The notes beneath the pieces were generated by a model. It was not told where the DNA came from. It worked only from the letters and a program-made list of their open reading frames with translations, and ran no database searches. This document shows positions 43,839-52,400 of a stretch of 64,000 nt of DNA, in pieces. Source of the DNA: Egicoccus halophilus (lineage in GTDB: Bacteria; Actinomycetota; Nitriliruptoria; Nitriliruptorales; Nitriliruptoraceae); NCBI RefSeq assembly GCF_004300825.1, contig NZ_CP036250.1, forward strand, positions 496,001 through 560,000, given 5' to 3'. The stretch's first letter is position 1. Each line of letters starts with the position of its first letter. The position numbers were made by a program, and so were the translations under genes.

Positions 43839-45041
43839 TCAGCGTCGTGCGGCGGTCGCGACCCCGCGCAGCAGGCGGTCGACGTCGTCGCTGTCGTTGT
43901 AGGGGGCGATGCCGGCACGAACCGCGCCGTCGTCGCCGAGGCCGAGCCACCGCGAGGCCTCGATGGCGTAGAAGTGGCTGGCGGGGGCGTTGACCCCGAC
44001 GTCGGCGAGGTCCTGGGCGATCTCCTGCGGCGAGCGTCCGGCGACCGTGAACGCGACCGTCGGGGTCCGCTGCGGCGCCGACCCGAGCAGGCGCACGCCG
44101 TCGATGTCGCGCAGCCCGGCCTCGAGGCGCTCGGCGAGGGCGGACTCGTGCGCCTCGAGCAGTGACATCGCCGTCAGCACCCGGGTGCGGCGCGGGCCGG
44201 TGTCCCCGGTGATCGAGGCCAGGAAGTCGACCGTGGCCGTCACGCCGGCCAGCAACTCGTAGGGCAGCGTGCCCAGCTCGAAGCGTTCGGGCACCGCGTC
44301 GGTGGAGGGCAGCAGCTTGTCGGGGTGCAGCTGCTCGAGCAGGGCCGGGTCACCGGCCATCACGCCCAGGTGCGGGCCGAGGAACTTGTACGGCGAGCAG
44401 CTGTAGAGGTCGGCCCCCAGCGCGGCGACGTCGACCGGCGCGTGCGGGGTGAGATGCACCCCGTCGACGTGCACCAGCGCGCCGACCTCGTGCGCCGCGG
44501 CCGCGATGGCGGCGACGTCGGGGCGGGTCCCGAGCAGGTTCGACGCGCCGGTGACCGCCACCAGCCGGGTGCGTGGCGAGAGCAGCCGCGTCACCGCCTC
44601 GACGGGCAGGTCGCCGGTGTCCCGGTCGAAGTCGGCCCAGCGGACCTCGGCGCCGACGGCTCCGGCGGCCACCACCCAGGGACGGATGTTCGCGTCGTGG
44701 TCGAGCCGGGTGACCACCACCTCGTCGCCGGCCTGCCAGGTGCGGGCCAGCGTGCGGGCGAAGTCGAACGCGAGCGCCGTCATGGACCGACCGAAGACGA
44801 CGCCACGTGGATCCACGCCGAGCAGGTCCGCCATCGCCTGTCGGGCGTCGAGCACGATCCGTTCGGCGCGGCGCTCGGCGAGCGTGCGATGGCCGCGGTT
44901 GGCCACCGCGGCCATCAGGGTGGCGGCCACGGCGTCGGCGACGGGACGCGCCACCTGCGAGCCACCGGGGCCGTCGAAGTGGGCGGCGCCCTCGGCGAGC
45001 GCCGGGAACTGGGCACGGACAGCGGCGAGGTCGTAGTTCAT
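43839..45041 (-). CDS. Cysteine-desulfurase-like class V aminotransferase
   Basis: The 400-residue PLP enzyme has AHFDGPGGSQVARPVADAV at the start, MTALAFDFARTL, HDANIRPW, VDGVHLTPH and the PLP lysine in YSCSPYKFLGPHLGVM. It resembles the VC1184-like cysteine desulfurase family rather than IscS/SufS, and its true substrate is not known. ATG 45041 begins the conserved sequence (MNYDLAAVRAQFPAL); GTG 45065 is an alternative and neither has a strong ribosome site. It is a single gene, convergent with the Rrf2 gene. Confidence 0.82.
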   Translation of the reverse strand: MNYDLAAVRAQFPALAEGAAHFDGPGGSQVARPVADAVAATLMAAVANRGHRTLAERRAERIVLDARQAMADLLGVDPRGVVFGRSMTALAFDFARTLARTWQAGDEVVVTRLDHDANIRPWVVAAGAVGAEVRWADFDRDTGDLPVEAVTRLLSPRTRLVAVTGASNLLGTRPDVAAIAAAAHEVGALVHVDGVHLTPHAPVDVAALGADLYSCSPYKFLGPHLGVMAGDPALLEQLHPDKLLPSTDAVPERFELGTLPYELLAGVTATVDFLASITGDTGPRRTRVLTAMSLLEAHESALAERLEAGLRDIDGVRLLGSAPQRTPTVAFTVAGRSPQEIAQDLADVGVNAPASHFYAIEASRWLGLGDDGAVRAGIAPYNDSDDVDRLLRGVATAARR

Positions 45042-45109
45042 GGCGGGCAGTGAAGCAGCCGACACGGGGGGGACGGCTACCCGGACGGGCGGGCACGCGA
45101 GCGACGGCG

Positions 45110-45137
45110 ACGGCCAGCGGCGTGAGCCGCTGGCCGT
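45110..45137 (-). terminator. Terminator hairpin of the orphan sugar ATPase gene
   Basis: A perfect 11-bp hairpin (45110-45120 with 45127-45137) with a 6-nt loop lies 40 bases beyond the stop codon at 45177. Confidence 0.7.
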
Positions 45138-45176
45138 GATCCGTGATGCCGGTGGGAAGACGTGGTGCCGGTGGGT

Positions 45177-46376
45177 CTAGCGCAGGGCGAGGCCGGTCTC
45201 GGGGTCGAAGAAGTGGAGCCGTTCGGTACGGAAACCGACGTCGATACGGGTCCCGGACTTGGGCGGGTTCCCGGGCTCGAACCGGGCGGTGAAGGTCTGT
45301 CCACCCGAGGCGGCCTGCCGCTTGAGCTCCTCGAACGCCTCGTCGTCGTCGATCGCTTCCTTCATGTCATCGGTCACGATCGGCGGCGTGTCGGTCCGGA
45401 AGTGGACCAGCATCTCCGCCCCGAGCATCTCGACCAGCGTGACCTCCCGGTCCCGCCAGATCTGCTCGGGCGCGACCTCGTCCACCGGCGCGAAGTGCTC
45501 CGGACGCATCCCGATCGCGACCGGCCCACCATCCCGCTGCGCCGCACCCGGATACCGGTCCAACGCCGCATCGGGCACCAACAACCGGGTCTGACCCCGA
45601 TCGAGCTCGATCCAGACCCGACCGTCGGCCTTGACCAACGTGGCCTGCGCGATGTTCATCGACGGCGAACCGATGAACCCGGCCACGAACAGGTTCTTGG
45701 GCTCGTTGTACAACGTCTGGGGCGAGTCGGCCTGCTGGAGCTTGCCGCGCATCAACACCGCGACCCGGTCCCCCATCGTCATCGCCTCGATCTGGTCGTG
45801 GGTGACATACACCGTGGTCACCCCCAACCGGTTCTGCAACGCCGCGATCTCCGCACGCATCTGCACCCGCAACTTCGCGTCCAGGTTCGACAACGGCTCG
45901 TCCATCAAGAACGCCTGCGGCGAGCGCACGATCGCCCGGCCCATCGCGACCCGCTGCCGCTGCCCACCCGAGAGCGCCTTGGGCTTGCGGTGCAGGTACT
46001 CGGTCAACCCCAGGATGTCCGCCGCGTCGTTGACCCGCCGGTCGATCTCCTCCTTGGGCGTCTTGGCCAACTTGAGCGCGAACCCCATGTTGTCCGCGAC
46101 CGACATGTGCGGATACAGCGCATAGGACTGGAACACCATCGCGATGTCGCGCTCCTTGGGCGACAGATCGTTGACGACCTGATCACCGATGTAGAGCTTG
46201 CCGCCCGAGATCTCCTCGAGCCCCGCGACCATCCGCAACGCGGTCGACTTCCCACACCCCGACGGCCCCACCAGGATCACGAACTCGCCGTCCTCGATCT
46301 GCAACGACAGATCGAAGATCGCCTGGGTCCCGTCCGGATACACCTTCTGGACATCCTCGAACACCACGCCCGCCAT
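45177..46376 (-). CDS. UgpC/MalK/MsiK-type sugar ABC transporter ATPase
   Basis: The 399-residue ATPase has Walker A GPSGCGKST (about 37-45), Q-loop MVFQSYALYPHMSV, signature LSGGQRQRVAMGRAIV and Walker B AFLMDEPLSNLD. The C-terminal MalK-like regulatory domain (MRPEHF, VEMLGAEMLVHF) includes an insertion about 330-370. No permease or binding protein is nearby, which is typical of MsiK-like ATPases that serve several carbohydrate importers at once. GGGAGGAG precedes ATG 46376. The start region is divergent from purS. Confidence 0.9.
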   Translation of the reverse strand: MAGVVFEDVQKVYPDGTQAIFDLSLQIEDGEFVILVGPSGCGKSTALRMVAGLEEISGGKLYIGDQVVNDLSPKERDIAMVFQSYALYPHMSVADNMGFALKLAKTPKEEIDRRVNDAADILGLTEYLHRKPKALSGGQRQRVAMGRAIVRSPQAFLMDEPLSNLDAKLRVQMRAEIAALQNRLGVTTVYVTHDQIEAMTMGDRVAVLMRGKLQQADSPQTLYNEPKNLFVAGFIGSPSMNIAQATLVKADGRVWIELDRGQTRLLVPDAALDRYPGAAQRDGGPVAIGMRPEHFAPVDEVAPEQIWRDREVTLVEMLGAEMLVHFRTDTPPIVTDDMKEAIDDDEAFEELKRQAASGGQTFTARFEPGNPPKSGTRIDVGFRTERLHFFDPETGLALR

Positions 46377-46480
46377 CTGCGGCTCCTCCCTCGTCCGGTG
46401 TCGGTTGCACCGATCGTACGGAAGGAAGGGCCGGGAAGGGCGAGGTCGTCGCCGGGCGGCTCGGAGGGGAACCCGGACGG

Positions 46481-46486
46481 TAGGCT
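46481..46486 (+). promoter_or_regulatory. Predicted -10 box of purS
   Basis: TAGGCT lies 40 bases before the purS start; the same hexamer in the same context (GTAGGCTCC) precedes purL at 49941. No good -35 is evident. Confidence 0.4.
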
Positions 46487-46526
46487 CCGCGCCGTCGATC
46501 CCCGTCCTCTCCCGCCGGAGCGCCCC

Positions 46527-46790
46527 ATGCCCCGCGTCGCCGTCGACGTCCTGCTCAAGCGCGAGATCCTCGACCCCCAGGGCCGTGCGGTGGAACGGGC
46601 CCTGCCCGGGCTCGGCTACGACGGGGTCAGCGAGGTCCGTGTCGGCAAGCACCTCGAGCTCGAGGTCGACGCCGAGGGTGACGAGCTCGCGGACCGGGTG
46701 CGACGCATGTGTGCCGACTTCCTCACCAACCCGGTGATCGAGTCCTACACCTGGCGGGTCATCGGCGACGACGAGCGCGCGGACGCGTGA
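46527..46790 (+). CDS. purS: Phosphoribosylformylglycinamidine synthase subunit PurS
   Basis: The 87-residue subunit (VDVLLKREILDPQGRAVERAL, VRVGKHLELEVDA) joins PurL and PurQ in the complex that converts FGAR to FGAM in purine synthesis. Length and motifs are typical. GGAG precedes ATG 46527. It begins a purS-membrane protein-purQ unit. Confidence 0.93.
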   Translation: MPRVAVDVLLKREILDPQGRAVERALPGLGYDGVSEVRVGKHLELEVDAEGDELADRVRRMCADFLTNPVIESYTWRVIGDDERADA

Positions 46791-46809
46791 GCCCGATCGG
46801 GTCCGCCTC

Positions 46810-47574
46810 GTGAGCGACGAGCGCCGCGGCGCGTCCTCCTCGTTGCCGCCGCTGCGCGACGACGGCCTGCCCACGCTGCCGACCGGTGAGCCGGTCCTGC
46901 ACCGCTGGTTCGTGATCGCCATGCTGCTGCTGGTGCCGATCGCCATCGGCGTCACGATCTGGGCCGCCAGCACGACCTTCGGCCGCGAGGAGCTGTCCGC
47001 CGCCGAGCGGCGTCCACCCGGTGGCGCCGAGGTCACGGTCGAGCGCGGCGACGCCCAGCTCAGTCCCACCGACGAGGTGGAGCAGGGGCCGGCGTGCTTC
47101 CAGGGCGGGCAGATCATCGGTGACGCCGGATCCCGTGCCGCCGCGCGGGTCGCGATGCAGGGTGCCTGCGCGTTGCTGGCCGGCGGGGGCTACGAGCCGG
47201 CACTCGACGGGCTGCGCGCGTGGGCCCGCAGCGACGGGCGCGTGCGCATCGCGGTCTTCGAGCTCTCCGGTGTCGAGTCGAGCGCCCGGCTGGAGGGTGA
47301 CCGGCTGGTGATCGAGCTCAACGCCATCTTCCAGTTCGAGGACGCGACCGCGGCGGCGCCGGCGCTGATCCACCAGCTGGTCCTGCTCGGCACCCCCGGG
47401 TTCCCCGGCGAGCCGATCCCCGCGGCCCGGGAGCTCGAGGCCGCCCGGCTGCAGCAGCAGGCCTGCGGCGAGCTTCCCGAGGAGCTGCGCCCCCGCGGTT
47501 GTGACGACGTCGACGAACTGCTCGCCGCGCCCGACCCGCTGGCCGAGCTCGTCGAGGCCGGCTGGCCGCGCTGA
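46810..47574 (+). CDS. Conserved membrane-anchored protein between purS and purQ
   Basis: The 254-residue protein has one membrane helix (about 32-53, [21 protein letters not shown]) and an outside domain with three to four cysteines ([32 protein letters not shown]) that could pair. I do not recognise a function. GTG 46810 follows purS by 19 bases. A protein of this kind is often found in this place in actinobacteria, so a link to the pathway or simple linkage cannot be told apart. Confidence 0.75.
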   Translation: MSDERRGASSSLPPLRDDGLPTLPTGEPVLHRWFVIAMLLLVPIAIGVTIWAASTTFGREELSAAERRPPGGAEVTVERGDAQLSPTDEVEQGPACFQGGQIIGDAGSRAAARVAMQGACALLAGGGYEPALDGLRAWARSDGRVRIAVFELSGVESSARLEGDRLVIELNAIFQFEDATAAAPALIHQLVLLGTPGFPGEPIPAARELEAARLQQQACGELPEELRPRGCDDVDELLAAPDPLAELVEAGWPR

Positions 47575-47632
47575 GGAGCCCGCGGGGGCGCGCGGTACCT
47601 TTCCGACCGACCGATGGTGGCAGGAGACGCGG

Positions 47633-48310
47633 ATGCGCGTGGGTGTGGTGACCTTCCCCGGATCGTTGGACGACCAGGACGCGGTCCGGGCCGTCGAGCG
47701 GTGCGGCGGCGAGGGCGTCGCCCTGTGGCACGACGACGCCGACACCAAGGGCGTCGACGCCGTCGTCCTGCCGGGCGGGTTCAGCTACGGCGACTACCTG
47801 CGCACCGGTGCCGTCGCGCACCGGGCACCGGTGATGCGTGCCGTGGCCGACTTCGCGGCCGACGGTGGCCCGGTGCTCGGCATCTGCAACGGCTTCCAGG
47901 TCCTGTGCGAGGCCGGCCTGCTGCCCGGGGCCCTGCTGCGCAACGAGCGTCTGCGCTTCGTCTGCAAGGACGTGCCGCTGGTCGTCGAGGCCGCTGACAC
48001 CCGCTGGACCGCGGACTACGCGGCGGGGGAGGTGCTGGTGGTCCCCGCCAAGCACGGCGAGGGCCGCTACTACGCCGACGAGGTCACGCTCGACCGCCTC
48101 GAGGACGAGGGCCGGGTGGTGGTGCGCTACGCCAACGGTCGGAATCCCAACGGCTCGCTGCGTGACATCGCCGGGGTCACCAACGAGGGGCGCAACGTCG
48201 TCGGCGTGATGCCGCACCCCGAACATGCCGTCGACCCCACGCTCATCGGCGGCGCCGACGGACAGGGGTTCTTCCGCAGCGTGCTGGAAGGCCGCGCGGC
48301 ACCGGCGTGA
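47633..48310 (+). CDS. purQ: Phosphoribosylformylglycinamidine synthase subunit PurQ
   Basis: The 225-residue glutamine amidotransferase feeds ammonia to PurL. Class I features are complete: [16 protein letters not shown], the nucleophile Cys in [22 protein letters not shown], and the His-Glu pair in [15 protein letters not shown] lies about 7 bases before ATG 47633. A TACCTT box near 47597 could be a second promoter. Confidence 0.95.
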   Translation: MRVGVVTFPGSLDDQDAVRAVERCGGEGVALWHDDADTKGVDAVVLPGGFSYGDYLRTGAVAHRAPVMRAVADFAADGGPVLGICNGFQVLCEAGLLPGALLRNERLRFVCKDVPLVVEAADTRWTADYAAGEVLVVPAKHGEGRYYADEVTLDRLEDEGRVVVRYANGRNPNGSLRDIAGVTNEGRNVVGVMPHPEHAVDPTLIGGADGQGFFRSVLEGRAAPA

Positions 48311-48347
48311 CGCGTCGACCGGTCCCCGCACCGCGCTGACACCTGCC

Positions 48348-48379
48348 GGCGTGGCACCTGCCGGCGTGGTACCGACGGC
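48348..48379 (+). repeat. Short tandem repeat after purQ
   Basis: CACCTGCCGGCGTGG occurs twice in direct succession, about 40 bases after the purQ stop. No function is evident. Confidence 0.5.
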
Positions 48380-48465
48380 CGCCCGCCGTGCGCGGACGCA
48401 CGGACGGTCCGCCGACCGGCGCCGCTGCAGGAGACTGACCGCGTCGTCGACCGGTAGGAACGCTC

Positions 48466-48576
48466 GTGCCCAGGTGGATCGCCGCGACCGTGGCGAGGAT
48501 CGTCGTCGCGTTCGCGAACACGGTGCTGGGGCGCCGGCTGCTGCGCGGCGTCCTCACCCGCCGACTGTCGCGCTGA
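48466..48576 (+). CDS. Candidate 36-residue basic amphipathic/membrane peptide
   Basis: A short frame starts at GTG 48466 with AGGAA 5 bases upstream and ends at TGA 48574. It encodes MPRWIAATVARIVVAFANTV followed by LGRRLLRGVLTRRLSR: a hydrophobic first half that could span or lie on the membrane, then an arginine-rich tail. It lies alone in the 400-base gap between purQ and the glutaminase gene. No known family is recognised. It may be a real small protein or chance. Confidence 0.4.
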   Translation: MPRWIAATVARIVVAFANTVLGRRLLRGVLTRRLSR

Positions 48577-48716
48577 GTCGCACGACCCGAGCTCGTCCGG
48601 GCGCCGCGACCGGGAGCCGATCCTGCCCGCCGCACTGTCCGGACGGGCGCGGTGGCCGTGCCGGCGTGTGCCAGCCTGTCGGCCCGTCAGCTCACGACAC
48701 CGGAGGAACGTCGCGC

Positions 48717-49667
48717 ATGGGTGGAGACGACGCGTCGAAGGACCTCGACGCCCTGCTCGAGGAGGTCGCCGAGATCGCCCGGCCCAAGGCCAGCGAGGGC
48801 GAGCTCGCCGACTACATCCCGGAACTGCGCGAAGAGGATCCGGACAGCTTCGGGCTCGCCGTCGTCGACCTCGACGGCACCGAGCACGTCGTCGGGGACG
48901 TCGACCGGCCGTTCGCCATCCAGTCCGTCTCGAAGGTCTTCTCCCTGGTGCTCGCCATGCAGAAGGCCGACGCCGCCGACGGGGTGCGCAAGGAGCTGTG
49001 GGGCCGCGTCGGCGTCGAGCCCTCCGGCGACCCGTTCAACTCGCTGGTCCAGCTCGAGCACGAGAAGGGCATCCCGCGCAATCCGATGATCAACGCCGGC
49101 GCCCTGGTCGTCGACGACGTGCTGCTCGACCACTGCACCGACCACCACGAGGAGATGCAGGCGCTGGTCAGCGAGCTCGCCGGTGAGGAGGTCACCGTCG
49201 ACGAGCGCATCGCCAGCTCCGAGGAGGGCACCAGCGGCCGCAACCGCGCGATGGCGTACCTCATGCAGTCGTTCGGGAACCTGCACCACCCCGTCGACGA
49301 CGTGATCAAGGCCTACGCCCACCAGTGCGCCGTGAAGATGACCGCGCGTCAGCTGGCCCGTGCCAGCCGTTTCCTCGCCAACGACGGCGTGGACCCCGCC
49401 ACCGGCCGCCAGATCCTCCGACCGCCGTTGGCCCGGCGCGTCAACGCCCTCATGCTCACCTGCGGCACCTACGACGCGGCGGGGGAGTTCGCCTTCGACG
49501 TGGGCATCCCGTGCAAGTCCGGCGTCGCCGGCGCCATCATGGGGGTGGTGCCGGACCGGTACGGCGTCACGGTGTGGTCGCCGCCGCTGGACCAGGCCGG
49601 CAACTCCCGAGCGGGCAAGGCCGCCCTCCACGAGCTCACCGACCGCCTCGACCTGTCGGTGTTCTGA
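48717..49667 (+). CDS. glsA: Glutaminase A
   Basis: The 316-residue enzyme hydrolyses glutamine to glutamate and ammonia. It has a serine-type (beta-lactamase-like) site: FAIQSVSKVFSLVLAM holds Ser and Lys of SxxK. GIPRNPMINAGAL, GTSGRNRAMAYLMQSFGN and the conserved end NALMLTCGTYDAAGEFA…GIPCKSGVAG follow. GGAGGA lies 9 bases before ATG 48717. It sits between purQ and purL, two parts of a glutamine-using enzyme. No STAS or ankyrin extension is present. Confidence 0.93.
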   Translation: MGGDDASKDLDALLEEVAEIARPKASEGELADYIPELREEDPDSFGLAVVDLDGTEHVVGDVDRPFAIQSVSKVFSLVLAMQKADAADGVRKELWGRVGVEPSGDPFNSLVQLEHEKGIPRNPMINAGALVVDDVLLDHCTDHHEEMQALVSELAGEEVTVDERIASSEEGTSGRNRAMAYLMQSFGNLHHPVDDVIKAYAHQCAVKMTARQLARASRFLANDGVDPATGRQILRPPLARRVNALMLTCGTYDAAGEFAFDVGIPCKSGVAGAIMGVVPDRYGVTVWSPPLDQAGNSRAGKAALHELTDRLDLSVF

Positions 49668-49678
49668 GCGGGGCCCCT

Positions 49679-49885
49679 TCAGGCGCGGGGGACGTCGCCG
49701 AGGCCGCCGTTGGCCGCGGCGTCGCGGCGCCTCTGCGCCCGCAGGTACCCCCACAGGCCGAAGTGGGCCAGGATGCCGGCGAACAGCACCGCCGCAGGGA
49801 CCCACTGCCCGTCGAAGGCGAGCAGCAGCGCGGCCACGAAGGCGCAGCCGACGAGGATGGCACGCAGGGTGTTGAGCGCGTCCAT
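49679..49885 (-). CDS. Small two-helix membrane protein
   Basis: The 68-residue protein has two hydrophobic helices (LRAILVGCAFVAALLLAFDG and VPAAVLFAGILAHFGLWGYL) and a charged tail. No function is recognised. ATG 49885 is the only good start. It is convergent with the glutaminase gene (11-base gap) and divergent from purL. Confidence 0.6.
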   Translation of the reverse strand: MDALNTLRAILVGCAFVAALLLAFDGQWVPAAVLFAGILAHFGLWGYLRAQRRRDAAANGGLGDVPRA

Positions 49886-49940
49886 GTGCGGTCTCGATCA
49901 CGTCCGAGGGTGGGACCGCGAGGGTATCCGCGCCCGGCAG

Positions 49941-49946
49941 TAGGCT
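49941..49946 (+). promoter_or_regulatory. Predicted -10 box of purL
   Basis: TAGGCT lies 42 bases before the purL start in the same context as the box before purS, suggesting purS and purL share control. Confidence 0.4.
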
Positions 49947-49987
49947 CCTGCGCGCCCGCCGACCGCACCTGCGACCAAGGCGCCGCC

Positions 49988-52267
49988 GTGCCCGAGACCC
50001 GCTCCTTCCCCGCGGACGAGACACTCTCGCCCGACCGTGCCCGCGAGCTCGGTCACGAACTCGGTCTGCGGGGTGACGAGTACGACCGCATCGCGGAGAC
50101 GCTCGGACGCACCCCCACCGTGTCGGAGCTCGGCATGTACTCGGTGATGTGGTCCGAGCACTGCTCCTACAAGTCGTCCAAGGTGCACCTCAGGACGCTG
50201 CCCACCGACGGGCCGCACGTGCTCGTCGGGCCGGGGGAGAACGCCGGTGTGGTCGACGTCGGCGACGGCCTGGCGGTCACCTTCAAGATCGAGTCGCACA
50301 ACCATCCGAGCTACGTCGAGCCCTATCAGGGAGCGGCCACCGGCGTCGGCGGGATCCTGCGTGACATCTTCACCATGGGCGCCCGCCCGATCGCCGTGAT
50401 GGACCCGCTGCGGTTCGGCGACCCCGGCGGCTGGACCGACGGTGCCGGGCGGCAACGCCCCGTCGACCTGTTCCAGCGCCACCTCGTCGACGGCGTGGTG
50501 CGCGGCGTGGGCGGCTACGGCAACTGCGTCGGCGTGCCCAACATCGGCGGCGAGACGGTCTTCGACGACACCTACGCCGGCAACCCGCTGGTGAACGTGC
50601 TCGCGATCGGGGTGCTGCGCCGCGACCGGCTCCAGCTCGCCCGCGCGGAACAGGCCGGCGACGTCGCGGTGCTGCTCGGGTCCGCCACCGGCCGTGACGG
50701 CATCGGTGGGGCCAGCGTGCTCGCCAGCCAGGAGTTCGACGACGCGCTCGACGACAAGCGACCCAACGTGCAGGTCGGTGACCCGTTCGCGGAGAAGCTG
50801 CTGATCGAGTGCTGCCTCGAGCTCTACGAGCGCGACCTGATCTCCGGCATCCAGGACATGGGCGCCGCCGGCATCGCCTGCTCGACCGCGGAGCTGGCCT
50901 CCAAGGCGTCGATGGGCATGGACGTCGACCTCGACGCCGTCCACCTGCGCGAGCCGTCGATGGCGTCGTGGGAGATCCTGTGCTCCGAGTCGCAGGAGCG
51001 GATGCTCGCCCTGGTCTCGCCCGAGCTGGTCGACGAGGTGCTGGCCATCGCGCAGAAGTGGGGCGTGCCCGCGTCGGTCATCGGCGAGGTGGTCGAGGGC
51101 GACGCGCTGGTGCTCACGCGCGGCGGCGAGGTGGTCGCCGACCTGCCGGCCCGCTCGCTCGCCGACGAGGGGCCGACCTACGAGCGGCCCATGGCGCGTC
51201 CCGACTGGCTCGACGACTACGCCGCGGTCGACGCCGAGTCGGTGACCCTGCCCGACGACCTCGACGCGTTCGCGCTCGCCTTCCTCGCCTCGCCCAACGT
51301 CGCCTCGAAGCGGTGGCTGTTCGAGCAGTACGACCAGCACGTGCTGTCCGGCACCGTCCTGGGGCCCGGCATGGCCGACGCCGGGGTGGTGCGCCTGCCC
51401 GGCAGCCGCAAGGCCGTCGCGTGCGCGACCGACGGCAACGGTCGCTGGTGCGAGCTCGACCCGCGCGAGGGCACCCGCCGCATCGTCGCCGAGGCGTTCC
51501 GCAACGTGGCCTGCACCGGCGCCCGGCCGCTGGGCACCACCAACTGCCTCAACTTCGGCAACCCGGAACGACCGGAGATCATGTGGCAGCTCGCCGAGGC
51601 GATCGCCGGCATGGGCGAGGCCTGTGAGGCGCTCGGCATCCCGGTCACCGGCGGCAACGTGTCGCTGTACAACGAGACCCGCGGGTCGGCCATCCACCCG
51701 ACCCCGGTCGTCGGCGTGCTCGGGGTGATCGAGGACGCCGAGGACGCGGTCGGCCTGGCCTTCGAGGACGAGGGCGACATCGTGTTCCTGCTCGGCGGAC
51801 CGATCGAGCCCGGCCTGGCCGGCAGCGAGCTGCAGCGCTACCTCGACCTGCCGTTGGGCGGCCGGCTCGCCCCGGTCGACCTCGAGCGCGAGGCCGCCAT
51901 CGGCGAGGTGCTGCAACTGGCGGCACGGGACGGGCTGCTGCAGACGGCCTCCGACGTCGCGGCCGGCGGTCTGCTGGTGACGCTGGCGGAGTCGTGCGTG
52001 GCGGGTGCGGTCGGCGTCGACGTCGCGGTCGCGTCCGACCTCGATCCGGCGCAGGTGCTGTTCAGCGAGGCGCCCGGCCGGGTGGTCGTCACCGTCGCGA
52101 GCATCAACGTGCGCGCGTTCGCCCAGCTGTGTGCCGACGCCGAGGTGCCGCTGACCGACATCGGCACCGTCGGCGGTGAGCGCCTGGCGGTCCGCGGCCT
52201 GGTCGAGCTGTCCCTCGACGACCTCGAGCACGCCTGTCTGCACGGCCTCGGGGACCTGCTCGACTGA
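49988..52267 (+). CDS. purL: Phosphoribosylformylglycinamidine synthase subunit PurL
   Basis: The 759-residue protein is the small-type PurL that works with PurS and PurQ. Motifs include SELGMYSVMWSEHCSYKSS, FKIESHNHPSYVEPYQGAAT, GVGGYGNCVGVPNIGGE, GIQDMGAAGIACSTAELA and ATDGNGRWCELDP. It uses ATP to form FGAM. GTG 49988 starts the conserved sequence and follows AAGG; the frame is open upstream inside the glutaminase gene and is rejected. Confidence 0.95.
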   Translation: MPETRSFPADETLSPDRARELGHELGLRGDEYDRIAETLGRTPTVSELGMYSVMWSEHCSYKSSKVHLRTLPTDGPHVLVGPGENAGVVDVGDGLAVTFKIESHNHPSYVEPYQGAATGVGGILRDIFTMGARPIAVMDPLRFGDPGGWTDGAGRQRPVDLFQRHLVDGVVRGVGGYGNCVGVPNIGGETVFDDTYAGNPLVNVLAIGVLRRDRLQLARAEQAGDVAVLLGSATGRDGIGGASVLASQEFDDALDDKRPNVQVGDPFAEKLLIECCLELYERDLISGIQDMGAAGIACSTAELASKASMGMDVDLDAVHLREPSMASWEILCSESQERMLALVSPELVDEVLAIAQKWGVPASVIGEVVEGDALVLTRGGEVVADLPARSLADEGPTYERPMARPDWLDDYAAVDAESVTLPDDLDAFALAFLASPNVASKRWLFEQYDQHVLSGTVLGPGMADAGVVRLPGSRKAVACATDGNGRWCELDPREGTRRIVAEAFRNVACTGARPLGTTNCLNFGNPERPEIMWQLAEAIAGMGEACEALGIPVTGGNVSLYNETRGSAIHPTPVVGVLGVIEDAEDAVGLAFEDEGDIVFLLGGPIEPGLAGSELQRYLDLPLGGRLAPVDLEREAAIGEVLQLAARDGLLQTASDVAAGGLLVTLAESCVAGAVGVDVAVASDLDPAQVLFSEAPGRVVVTVASINVRAFAQLCADAEVPLTDIGTVGGERLAVRGLVELSLDDLEHACLHGLGDLLD

Positions 52268-52344
52268 CCGTGGGACTTGGCGTCCGGACCGGCGGGTCGA
52301 CCGGCGGCTGCACGCATCCGGCCCCGCGCCGTCCCCCGGGGCCC

Positions 52345-52350
52345 TAGCAT
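52345..52350 (+). promoter_or_regulatory. Possible -10 box of the secreted exonuclease-like gene
   Basis: TAGCAT lies 50 bases before the start of the next gene, in the position and style of the other TAGNNT boxes of the window. Confidence 0.35.
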
Positions 52351-52400
52351 CCGTCGATCGGCCGGCGCGTGGAGCCGGCCGTCACCGGAGGGAGAACCGG

